This document shows positions 1-5,278 of a DNA stretch of 8,517 nucleotides, in pieces. The notes under the pieces were generated by a model. It was not told the DNA's origin. It made no database searches and saw only the letters and a list, made by a program, of their open reading frames with translations. This stretch comes from Hyphomicrobiales bacterium (GTDB lineage: Bacteria > Pseudomonadota > Alphaproteobacteria > Rhizobiales > Beijerinckiaceae): contig JAQGKN010000511.1 of NCBI GenBank assembly GCA_028290085.1, positions 1-8,517 of the forward strand, given 5' to 3'. The position numbers and the translations under genes were made by a program. Numbering within the stretch: position 1 is the first letter of the stretch; the number at the start of each line of letters is the position of its first letter.

Positions 1-389
1 TGCAACTCGGACAATTCCAGGGCCAGCCGTCGCCCCTCCGCTGGGAGATCGAGCAACCGCTGGCGACGATCGTTCACACCGGGCCGTGCCTCGACATAAC
101 CCTCGTCGAGCAATTCCTTGAGAACACGGTTGAGGCTCTGCTTTGTGATGCCGAGAATATCGAGGAGTTCCGCGATCATCAGGCCTGGATGACGGTGGAC
201 GAAATGCAGCACGCGGTGATGCGCCCGCCCGAAATTCAGGCTTTCCAGCAGACGGTCGGGATCGGCCACGAAATCGCGATAGGCGAAAAAGAACAATTCG
301 ATCAGGTCGTACATCGGGGCCGGCGTCGCGCCATCGGAACCTGAGGCAGGTTTCCGGGAATCGGGCTTGGCCTGAAGCACCTGATCCAT
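1..389 (-). CDS. MarR-family transcriptional regulator (3' end cut by window edge)
   Basis: Reading leftward from ATG at 389, an open frame of 129 codons runs off the window without a stop, so the C-terminus is missing. It begins MDQVLQAKPDSRKPASG, a likely disordered N-terminus. Next comes a helical stretch (YDLIELFFFAYRDF), then a winged helix-turn-helix: recognition-helix region ILGITKQSLNRVLKELLDEGYV at about residues 82-103 and the wing with the MarR-typical DRRQRLLDLPAEGR. An AAAAGGA ribosome site (398-404) lies 8 bases before the ATG. MarR proteins are dimeric DNA-binding regulators, often released by small ligands and often acting on their own and a divergent promoter. The gene is divergent from ilvE, with palindromes between them, so I infer control of itself and of ilvE. 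The ligand is unknown. The family call is firm; the target is inference. Confidence 0.88.
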   Translation of the reverse strand, partial: MDQVLQAKPDSRKPASGSDGATPAPMYDLIELFFFAYRDFVADPDRLLESLNFGRAHHRVLHFVHRHPGLMIAELLDILGITKQSLNRVLKELLDEGYVEARPGVNDRRQRLLDLPAEGRRLALELSEL

Positions 390-404
390 CAAAGCATTCC
401 TTTT

Positions 405-423
405 ACGTCAGCCATATTGACAT
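405..423. promoter_or_regulatory. Candidate MarR operator, 19-bp inverted repeat
   Basis: ACGTCA (405-410), seven bases, then TGACAT (418-423). The half-sites are inverted repeats matching at five of six positions. The right half contains a consensus-like rightward -35 box TTGACA (417-422). The left half lies just upstream of the ribosome site of the leftward regulator. MarR proteins usually bind palindromes of about 16-20 bp over promoters, so size and place fit. That this protein binds here is inference. Confidence 0.5.
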
Positions 424-445
424 ATTTCAGGTTGGTTGTTAGTCG
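417..445 (+). promoter_or_regulatory. Probable ilvE promoter
   Basis: TTGACA at 417-422 is a perfect sigma70-type -35 hexamer. About 17 bases on there is only a weak -10 candidate (TAGTCG at 440-445, or TTAGTC at 439-444). The -35 lies inside the palindrome at 405-423, so a bound repressor would hide it. Transcription from here would give ilvE an untranslated leader of roughly 95-100 bases. Confidence 0.4.
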
Positions 446-449
446 TCAA
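421..449 (-). promoter_or_regulatory. Possible promoter of the MarR-type gene
   Basis: On the leftward strand TTGACG (444-449) is followed after 17 bases by AATATG (421-426), a weak -10 box. It overlaps the rightward ilvE promoter. Its two boxes touch the two palindromes at 405-423 and 445-464, an arrangement suited to joint repression of both genes. The -10 is poor, so this is tentative. Confidence 0.3.
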
Positions 450-464
450 GGCCCGCGCCTTGAC
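445..464. promoter_or_regulatory. Perfect 8-bp inverted repeat downstream of the ilvE promoter
   Basis: GTCAAGGC (445-452), four bases (CCGC), then GCCTTGAC (457-464): both arms match perfectly. It lies at or just after the expected ilvE transcription start and over the -35 of the divergent gene. It shares the outer GTCA/TGAC with the palindrome at 405-423 but with a wider spacing. It could be a second operator or a small hairpin in the ilvE leader. Confidence 0.45.
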
Positions 465-482
465 CAAGAAGATCGCGAGTTG

Positions 483-531
483 GGCAGCCGTTCCCGACAT
501 CGCCGCCCGCCTCCTGCGGACGCCGGCTGCC
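483..531 (+). promoter_or_regulatory. Inverted repeat in the ilvE leader
   Basis: GGCAGCCG (483-490) and CGGCTGCC (524-531) are perfectly complementary. They enclose a smaller hairpin, CCGC (507-510), loop CTCCT, GCGG (516-519). The structure ends six bases before the ilvE ribosome site (GAGGAG, 537-542), so folding of the leader could affect initiation. There is no U-run behind it, so it is not a simple terminator. A regulatory role is inference. Confidence 0.3.
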
Positions 532-549
532 GCCCCGAGGAGCCAGAGA

Positions 550-1431
550 ATGTCAGTTCTGCCTTTCGACCAGCGTGACGGTTTCATCTGGATGAACGGC
601 GCTCTCGTGCCGTGGCGGGACGCGAAGCTGCACGTACTCTCGCACGGGCTGCATTACGCCTCCACCGTCTTCGAAGGCGAGCGCGCCTATGGCGGCGAGA
701 TCTTCAAGAGCACCGAGCACTCCGAGCGCTTCCGTCGTTCGGCAGAGTTTCTGGACTTCGAGATCCCCTATTCCGTCTCCGAGCTCGACGCGGCCAAGCG
801 GCTGACGGTCGAGAAGAATGGCCTCACCAACTGCTACGTGCGCCCGGTCGCCTGGCGCGGCAGCGAGATGATGGCTGTGGCCGCCCAGCACGCCACGATC
901 AATGTCGCCATCGCGGTCTGGGACTGGCCGAGCATGTTCGACACCAATGAGAAAATGAAGGGCATTCGCCTCGACATCGCCGACTATCGCCGCCCCGACC
1001 CGTTGACGGCCCCCTGCCAGTCCAAGGCAGCCGGCCTCTACATGATCTGCACGATCTCCAAGCACCGCGCAGAACGCAAGGGCTATGCGGACGCGCTCAT
1101 GCTCGACTGGCAGGGCCGCGTCGCCGAATGCACGGGCGCCAACGTGTTCTTCACGAAGGACGGCGTGATCCACACGCCTATCGCCGATTGCTTCCTCGAC
1201 GGCATCACCCGCAACACGGTGATCGGCCTCGCAAAGCTTCGCGGCATCGAAGTGGTCCAGCGCCGCATCATGCCGGAAGAGCTGGCGAGCTTCGACGAAT
1301 GCTTCCTCTGCGGCACGGGCGCCGAAGTGACGCCGGTGTCGGAAGCCGGTCCCTATAAGTTCACGCCGGGCAAGATCTCCCGCACGCTGATCGAGGACTA
1401 CACCGCTGAAGTGAACAAGAAGCCGGCCTGA
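550..1431 (+). CDS. ilvE: Branched-chain-amino-acid aminotransferase (fold-type IV PLP enzyme)
   Basis: 293 residues. It transfers the amino group between glutamate and 2-oxo acids of leucine, isoleucine and valine, the last biosynthetic and first catabolic step, in the cytoplasm with pyridoxal phosphate. The start at 550 gives MSVLPFDQRDGFIWMNG, the usual family N-terminus, and has GAGGAG seven bases upstream. An in-frame TTG at 436 would overlap the promoter. Visible motifs: HGLHYASTVFEGERAYGG near residues 33-50; Lys159 in QSKAAGLY, the expected Schiff-base lysine (same number as in E. coli IlvE); Glu193 in AECTGANVF; FLDGITRNTVIGLA; and GTGAEVTPVSEAGPY near the end. The GEN glycine-glutamate of many homologues reads GAN here, as I recall from other alphaproteobacterial IlvE proteins. 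It is divergent from the MarR-type gene. Its exact preferred substrate cannot be read from sequence; a related D-amino-acid or aminodeoxychorismate enzyme is less likely. Confidence 0.93.
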   Translation: MSVLPFDQRDGFIWMNGALVPWRDAKLHVLSHGLHYASTVFEGERAYGGEIFKSTEHSERFRRSAEFLDFEIPYSVSELDAAKRLTVEKNGLTNCYVRPVAWRGSEMMAVAAQHATINVAIAVWDWPSMFDTNEKMKGIRLDIADYRRPDPLTAPCQSKAAGLYMICTISKHRAERKGYADALMLDWQGRVAECTGANVFFTKDGVIHTPIADCFLDGITRNTVIGLAKLRGIEVVQRRIMPEELASFDECFLCGTGAEVTPVSEAGPYKFTPGKISRTLIEDYTAEVNKKPA

Positions 1432-1441
1432 CGTCAAACAC

Positions 1442-1484
1442 AAAAAAAGCAATCCGGCAGTGGCGAGACCACACCGGATTGCTT
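1442..1484 (-). terminator. Intrinsic terminator of msrP, possibly also acting on ilvE
   Basis: An 11-bp perfect stem, AAGCAATCCGG (1447-1457) with CCGGATTGCTT (1474-1484), is extended inward by GTGG/CCAC around a CGAGA loop. Leftward RNA leaves the stem into a run of seven U (A-run at 1442-1448), a classic terminator 27 bases after the msrP stop. Rightward, only CGTTTGG follows, so ilvE termination here would be weaker. Confidence 0.82.
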
Positions 1485-1510
1485 CGTTTGGGGCTTCGTG
1501 ACGGGTTGCC

Positions 1511-2464
1511 TCAGAAGTAGATCTTCTGGCCTTCCATCCCCTTGTAGATTCCAGCCACCTGCTCGGCATAGCCGTTGTAGAGCAGCGTCGGCCGCCGCGT
1601 GCTGGTGCCGATGACTTCTTCGGTCGCCTGCGACCAACGCGGGTGCGGCACTTCCGGATTCACATTGGCCCAGAAGCCGTATTCGCTGGATTGCAGCGAC
1701 TGCCAGAAGTTCTTGGGCTGCTCATCCACGAAGGAAATGCGGGTGATCGACTTGATCGACTTGAACCCGTATTTCCACGGCACATGGAGCCGGATCGGCG
1801 CACCGAACTGGCGGGCCAACGGCTTGCCATAGGCACCCGTCACCAGCATCGTCAGGTCGTTGGTGGCCTCGGCCATGGTCAGGCCCTCGACATAAGGCCA
1901 CGGATACCAGCTCTGTTTCTGGCCCGGCGCCATTTTCGGGTCGAGGAACGTTTCGAAACGCACGTATTTCGCCGAACTCAGCGGGCGCGCCGCATCGATC
2001 AAAGCCTTCAGCGGAAACCCAGTCCACGGAATGGTCATGGACCAGGCCTCGACGCAGCGATGCCGGTAGAGACGCTCTTCGAGCGGCATCGTCTTCAAGA
2101 GATCGTCAATGCCGATCTCGCGCGCCTTCTCGACCATGCCGTCGACCTTGATCGTCCACGGACGGATCTTCAGCGAGTCGACGGCGGTGAACACCTTCTT
2201 CTGGGTGCCGAACTCGTAAAAGTTATTGTACTGGCTGTTGATCTTCTCGGGCGTCAGCTCGCGATCCAGCGTGAAGGCGTCGTTATGTTTAGCCGGGTAA
2301 AGCCCAGCGGATGGGTCCGGCTCCTCCGCAGCCATCGCAGGCGCCACACCGGCGAGGATGGAACCGACGCCCGCGCCCAGCACGGCACGCCGATTGAGAA
2401 ACAGCGCTTCGGGCGTCGCCTCGCGCTCCGGAATTTCCCAGCCCTTGCGACGGATCAGATGCAT
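1511..2464 (-). CDS. msrP: Protein-methionine-sulfoxide reductase, molybdopterin catalytic subunit MsrP (YedY)
   Basis: 317 residues, close to the family's usual length. MsrP reduces methionine sulfoxide in oxidised envelope proteins in the periplasm, using a mononuclear Mo-molybdopterin cofactor, and normally takes electrons from the haem membrane protein MsrQ. The N-terminus carries a twin-arginine signal: Arg25-Arg26 in LNRRAVLG, a hydrophobic core (GAGVGSILAGVAPA), and likely cleavage after Ala45 in AMA-AEE. Cys137 in YRHRCVEAWSM is the expected Mo-ligand cysteine of the sulfite-oxidase-like fold. Other conserved blocks are IPWTGFPLKAL, YPWPYVEGL, FGAPIRLHVPWKYGFKSIKSI and GFWANVNPEVPHPRW. 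The ATG at 2464 has GGAGG (2470-2474) five bases upstream. No msrQ is adjacent: ilvE lies downstream and mtnP is divergent upstream. Confidence 0.95.
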   Translation of the reverse strand: MHLIRRKGWEIPEREATPEALFLNRRAVLGAGVGSILAGVAPAMAAEEPDPSAGLYPAKHNDAFTLDRELTPEKINSQYNNFYEFGTQKKVFTAVDSLKIRPWTIKVDGMVEKAREIGIDDLLKTMPLEERLYRHRCVEAWSMTIPWTGFPLKALIDAARPLSSAKYVRFETFLDPKMAPGQKQSWYPWPYVEGLTMAEATNDLTMLVTGAYGKPLARQFGAPIRLHVPWKYGFKSIKSITRISFVDEQPKNFWQSLQSSEYGFWANVNPEVPHPRWSQATEEVIGTSTRRPTLLYNGYAEQVAGIYKGMEGQKIYF

Positions 2465-2501
2465 GGTCCCCTCCCGGCGGGCATATCCCGCGCTCCGGGC
2501 G

Positions 2502-2529
2502 ACTATCGCGACACTTTGACAGAGCGCAA
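2502..2529 (-). promoter_or_regulatory. Possible msrP promoter
   Basis: Leftward TTGCGC (2524-2529), 16 bases, then GATAGT (2502-2507). Both boxes match the consensus only in part. The position, about 40 bases before the msrP start, is sensible. It overlaps the possible mtnP -35 at 2516-2521. Confidence 0.33.
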
Positions 2530-2544
2530 GTCACGAGGCGGAGA
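2516..2544 (+). promoter_or_regulatory. Possible mtnP promoter (good -35, poor -10)
   Basis: TTGACA at 2516-2521 is a perfect -35 hexamer about 100 bases before the mtnP start. The stretch 17 bases on (CGGAGA, 2539-2544) does not resemble a -10. It may be an activator-dependent promoter or a chance match. Confidence 0.25.
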
Positions 2545-2618
2545 GCCCCATCACGATTGATGCCTTGCCTTCGGGCATCGACGTCCCGACACTGCGCGCG
2601 ATCAAATCAGGAGCGATC

Positions 2619-3494
2619 ATGAGCAAGGCTGTCGTCGGCATTGTCGGTGGGTCCGGGATCTACGACCTTCCCGGTCTGGAGGATGTCCGCGAGGAGCGTA
2701 TCTCCACGCCCTGGGGCGAGCCCTCCGACGTCCTGCGCTCAGGGCGTATCGGCGGCACACGCGCCGTCTTCCTGCCCCGCCACGGGCGCGGGCATCGGTT
2801 GTCCCCGTCGGGCATCAATTACCGCGCCAACATCGATGCGATGAAGCGGGCTGGTGTCACCGATATCGTTTCGGTCTCGGCCTGCGGCTCCTTCCGCGAG
2901 CATTTGCCGCCCGGCACTTTCGTACTCGTCGATCAGTTCATAGACCGCACCTTTTCGCGCGAGACCTCGTTCTTTGGAAACGGCTGCGTGGCTCATGTCT
3001 CCATGGCGCATCCGTTCGCGCCGCGCCTGCAGGATCGCATCGCCGCCGCAGGCTTGGCGCAGGGCATCGAGTGCGTACGCGGCGGCACTTATGTCTGCAT
3101 GGAAGGCCCGCAGTTTTCCTCGCTGGCGGAATCGCTCGCCTACAGGGCCATGGGCTGCGACGTGATCGGCATGACTGCCATGCCCGAAGCCAAGCTCGCG
3201 CGCGAAGCCGAGATCTCCTACGCGACCATCGCGATGGTGACGGATTTCGATTGCTGGCATCCCGATCACGACGCCGTCGATGTGGCCTCCGTCATCAAGA
3301 TCGTGCACGAGAATGCGGGCAAGGCCGCGGTGCTGCTCTCGCAACTGCTGCGGGATTTTCCAGCGGAGCACGAGGCGTGCCCGGTCGGTTCAGATCGCGC
3401 GCTCGATACCGCGCTCATCACTCCGCCAGACGCACGCGACCCCGCGCTGCTCGCCAAACTCGATGCCGTCATGGCGCGTGTCCTCGCGCGTTGA
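2619..3494 (+). CDS. mtnP: S-methyl-5'-thioadenosine phosphorylase (MTA phosphorylase)
   Basis: 291 residues. It splits methylthioadenosine, the by-product of polyamine synthesis and related reactions, with phosphate into adenine and 5-methylthioribose-1-phosphate, the entry to methionine salvage. The start at 2619 gives MSKAVVGIVGGSGIYDL and has AGGAG (2609-2613) five bases upstream; an in-frame ATG at 2565 would add 18 residues unlike the family. Motifs of the PNP/MTAP class are plain: GGSG phosphate loop (10-13), LPRHGRGH with Arg54-His55, SPSGINYRANIDAMK, SACGSFREHLPPG (88-98), YVCMEGPQFSSLAES, Met185 in GMTAMPEAKLAREAEI, and TDFDCW (208-213) with the two aspartates that contact the adenine. 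The TDxDCW form favours MTAP over purine nucleoside phosphorylase. apt starts 25 bases after its stop, so the two are probably co-transcribed. Confidence 0.93.
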   Translation: MSKAVVGIVGGSGIYDLPGLEDVREERISTPWGEPSDVLRSGRIGGTRAVFLPRHGRGHRLSPSGINYRANIDAMKRAGVTDIVSVSACGSFREHLPPGTFVLVDQFIDRTFSRETSFFGNGCVAHVSMAHPFAPRLQDRIAAAGLAQGIECVRGGTYVCMEGPQFSSLAESLAYRAMGCDVIGMTAMPEAKLAREAEISYATIAMVTDFDCWHPDHDAVDVASVIKIVHENAGKAAVLLSQLLRDFPAEHEACPVGSDRALDTALITPPDARDPALLAKLDAVMARVLAR

Positions 3495-3519
3495 GCGCCA
3501 GTCGGATTGAAAGAGAACC

Positions 3520-4059
3520 ATGAGTTTCCAGACCGATCTTCGCGCCTCCATCCGCAGCATTCCCGATTATCCCAAGCCCGGAATCGTCTTCCACGACATC
3601 ACGACCTTGCTCGGCGATGCACGCGCCTTCCGCCGCGCCATTGACGAGTTGGTGCAGCCCTGGGCGGGCACGAAGATCGACAAGGTCGCGGGCATCGAGG
3701 CGCGCGGCTTCATTCTGGGTGGCGCGGTGGCGCATCAATTATCCGCGGGCTTCGTGCCGATCCGCAAAAAAGGCAAACTGCCGCACGCCACCGTGTCGGT
3801 CGCTTATTCGCTGGAATATGGCGTCGATGAAATGGAAATGCATTCCGACGCCGTACGCGCGGGTGAACGCGTCATCCTGATCGACGATCTGATCGCGACC
3901 GGCGGCACGGCTGCAGCGGCCGTGCGCCTGCTGCAGCAGATCGGCGCCGACGTGGTGGCAGCCTGTTTCGTCATCGACCTGCCGGACCTCGGTGGCGCAA
4001 AGAAGATCGAGGCGCTGGGCGTGCCCGTGCGCACGTTGATCGGATTCGACGGGCACTGA
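3520..4059 (+). CDS. apt: Adenine phosphoribosyltransferase
   Basis: 179 residues, typical for the family. It joins adenine to PRPP to form AMP, a cytoplasmic purine salvage step. Visible motifs are [20 protein letters not shown] at the N-terminus (14-33), [12 protein letters not shown] (60-71), the loop [20 protein letters not shown] (82-101) with Glu99-Tyr100, and the PRPP-binding signature [13 protein letters not shown] (118-130) with its paired aspartates. A purine-rich AAGAGA (3511-3516) serves as a modest ribosome site. It lies 25 bases behind mtnP, whose reaction releases adenine, so the pair turns MTA into AMP plus methylthioribose-1-phosphate. No further methionine-salvage genes (mtnA, mtnK and so on) are in the window. 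A good terminator follows at 4079. Confidence 0.96.
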   Translation: MSFQTDLRASIRSIPDYPKPGIVFHDITTLLGDARAFRRAIDELVQPWAGTKIDKVAGIEARGFILGGAVAHQLSAGFVPIRKKGKLPHATVSVAYSLEYGVDEMEMHSDAVRAGERVILIDDLIATGGTAAAAVRLLQQIGADVVAACFVIDLPDLGGAKKIEALGVPVRTLIGFDGH

Positions 4060-4078
4060 GGGTGTGCATCATCAGAAT

Positions 4079-4104
4079 GTGCCTGAATGACAGGCGCTTT
4101 TCTT
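4079..4104 (+). terminator. Intrinsic terminator of the mtnP-apt unit
   Basis: GCCTG (4081-4085), loop AATGA, CAGGC (4091-4095). The stem extends outward through a U-G and a G-C pair (4079-4080 with 4096-4097) and is followed by TTTTCTT (4098-4104). It starts 20 bases after the apt stop. Stem, small loop and U-rich tail are all present. Confidence 0.72.
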
Positions 4105-4105
4105 G

Positions 4106-4197
4106 GTTGCCGTCATTGCGAGGAGCGTAGCGACGCGGCAATCCAGGAGTCGCAAGATCGCACTGGAGTGCTTCGCTGCGCTCGCAATGACGGCAAC
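4106..4197. repeat. Imperfect palindromic intergenic repeat (REP/MITE-like)
   Basis: The outer arms GTTGCCGTCATTGCGAG (4106-4122) and CTCGCAATGACGGCAAC (4181-4197) are perfectly complementary over 17 bases, with further pairing inside (TCCAG 4142-4146 with CTGGA 4163-4167). The left half is also internally symmetric (ATTGC 4115-4119, GCAAT 4138-4142). I recognise the GTCATTGCGAGGAGCG...GCAATCCAG motif as a dispersed repeat type found between genes in many proteobacterial genomes. It fills the gap between convergent apt and the MaoC gene. It encodes no protein and could act as a stem-loop for both transcripts. Only one copy is in the window. Confidence 0.75.
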
Positions 4198-4249
4198 TGG
4201 CTTTGTGGTGTGCTCGGCTTCTCCCTTTGGAAGAAGGAACGCGCGAAAC

Positions 4250-5245
4250 CTACCCCTCGATCTTCCAGAACGCATGGCTCTCAAACTCATACACCTGCGC
4301 GCCGTGCTGGTTCACGCCCGCATTGCGGCTGCGCATGAGGCCCCAACCGGGGCGCGAGGTGATGCGCCTTTCGAGGGGCGTCGTGTCGAAGGTGATCGTG
4401 TCGCCTGCATAAACCGGCTTCAACCAGCGCAAGGCCGTGAACCCCGGCGAGGGCCCCGACGGGAGCGGTTTGTCGCCCCGTGCAACCGCAGCTTCGTCGC
4501 TGCGGTGCTTGGCATCGACCATCGCGCGCATCCAGGACGCAGCCGTATGCCAGCCCGATGCGGCGAGCGCTCCGAACGGCCCCGTCTTCGCAGCCTCCGC
4601 ATCGATGTGAAAAGGCTGCGGATCATAGAGCTGCGCGAAGGCGATGATTTCTTCGGCGGAGAAGGTTTTGGAACCGAGCACGATGCGCTTGCCCAGTTCG
4701 ACCTGCCCCCAGGAGGGAACGAGTTCGGGCGGCTCTGCGGCTGCCACGGGCGCATCCTGCGGCGGCGCCTGCATGCGCGTGGCCTCATGCTGATGGCCGC
4801 GCCGGCCCAGCATGATGAAGTTCGTTTGGCTCATGACCACAGTGCCCGACAGGTCGTGCATGTCGAAACGGAACCGGACAAGGCCCGTAGACGGGCGCGA
4901 CTGAGAAACGCGGGCGCTGAGCACTTCCGCACGCACGCCCAGCATGTCGCCGGGGCGCACCGGCTTCAGCCATTTCACCTCATCAATGCCCGGCGCTCCA
5001 CGGCCGTCCGCGCGATGAAGGAAGCCGTCGCAGGACAAGCGCATGAGAATGGCGCAATTGTGCCAGCCGGAGGCTGCGAGGCCGCCCAGCATCGAGCGAG
5101 TTGCGGCCATCTCATCGAGATGGAAGGGTTGCGGATCGAAGGCCGTCGCAAAAGCGACGATCTCTTCTTTCGTGACCTCGTAGGCGCCGTACTCGAGGAT
5201 GCGACCGACAGGAAAATCTTCGAAGCACAGCAAAGTTGAGTTCAT
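4250..5245 (-). CDS. Tandem MaoC-like (double hot-dog) dehydratase-family protein
   Basis: 331 residues with two homologous hot-dog domains joined by a Pro/Ala-rich linker (about 151-178). Domain 1 (about 5-147) has FDPQPFHLD (Asp37, His42), GGLAASGWH (54-62) and KWLKPVRPGD (91-100). Domain 2 (about 180-328) repeats the pattern: YDPQPFHID (Asp208, His213), FGALAASGWH (224-233) and RWLKPVYAGD (273-282). D-x4-H is the catalytic dyad of (R)-specific enoyl-CoA hydratases, and both domains keep it, so hydration/dehydration of an acyl-CoA thioester is plausible; the substrate is unknown. It starts 33 bases after the ychF stop in the same direction and is probably co-transcribed. The ribosome site is weak: GGAG about 11 bases before ATG. 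As I recall, relatives in this neighbourhood are often two separate MaoC genes, so this may be a fusion. Confidence 0.85.
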   Translation of the reverse strand: MNSTLLCFEDFPVGRILEYGAYEVTKEEIVAFATAFDPQPFHLDEMAATRSMLGGLAASGWHNCAILMRLSCDGFLHRADGRGAPGIDEVKWLKPVRPGDMLGVRAEVLSARVSQSRPSTGLVRFRFDMHDLSGTVVMSQTNFIMLGRRGHQHEATRMQAPPQDAPVAAAEPPELVPSWGQVELGKRIVLGSKTFSAEEIIAFAQLYDPQPFHIDAEAAKTGPFGALAASGWHTAASWMRAMVDAKHRSDEAAVARGDKPLPSGPSPGFTALRWLKPVYAGDTITFDTTPLERRITSRPGWGLMRSRNAGVNQHGAQVYEFESHAFWKIEG

Positions 5246-5278
5246 GCGTCGAAGGGCTCCGGTCGTCGCTTGGCCGTT

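Noticed and set aside
436..549. N-terminal extension of ilvE from TTG at 436
   Set aside because: It would begin inside the promoter. The extra 38 residues are not part of the family, while ATG at 550 has a good ribosome site and the standard N-terminus.
1429..1436. TGACGTCA palindrome at the ilvE stop codon, resembling the half-sites upstream
   Set aside because: Eight bases overlapping a stop codon, far from any promoter; chance is the simpler reading.
553..1569. Long open frame on the strand opposite ilvE
   Set aside because: Its protein is Arg/Ala/His-rich with no family motifs. It is the mirror of a firmly identified gene in GC-rich DNA, where antisense frames stay open by codon bias.
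1643..2560. Long open frame opposite msrP
   Set aside because: The same antisense effect; it is rich in Arg, Leu and His, has no domains, and msrP is certain on the other strand.
2559..2579. Small hairpin GATGCC/GGCATC in the mtnP leader, considered as a SAM or other riboswitch
   Set aside because: Only six pairs with a nine-base loop. There is no multi-stem architecture or conserved core of any riboswitch I know, and no terminator before the start.
2565..2618. N-terminal extension of mtnP from ATG at 2565
   Set aside because: ATG at 2619 has AGGAG at the right distance and gives the usual MSKAVVGIVGGSG start.
4202..4249. Possible second terminator for the MaoC gene (TTCTCCC/GGAAGAA stem at about 4219-4235)
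   Set aside because: A short stem that needs a wobble pair and has no U-run on the leftward strand; the neighbouring repeat is a better stem-loop candidate.
4103..5239. Long open frame opposite the MaoC gene that runs into the palindromic repeat
   Set aside because: The MaoC frame carries eight recognisable motifs; this one has none, and its first part is translated repeat.
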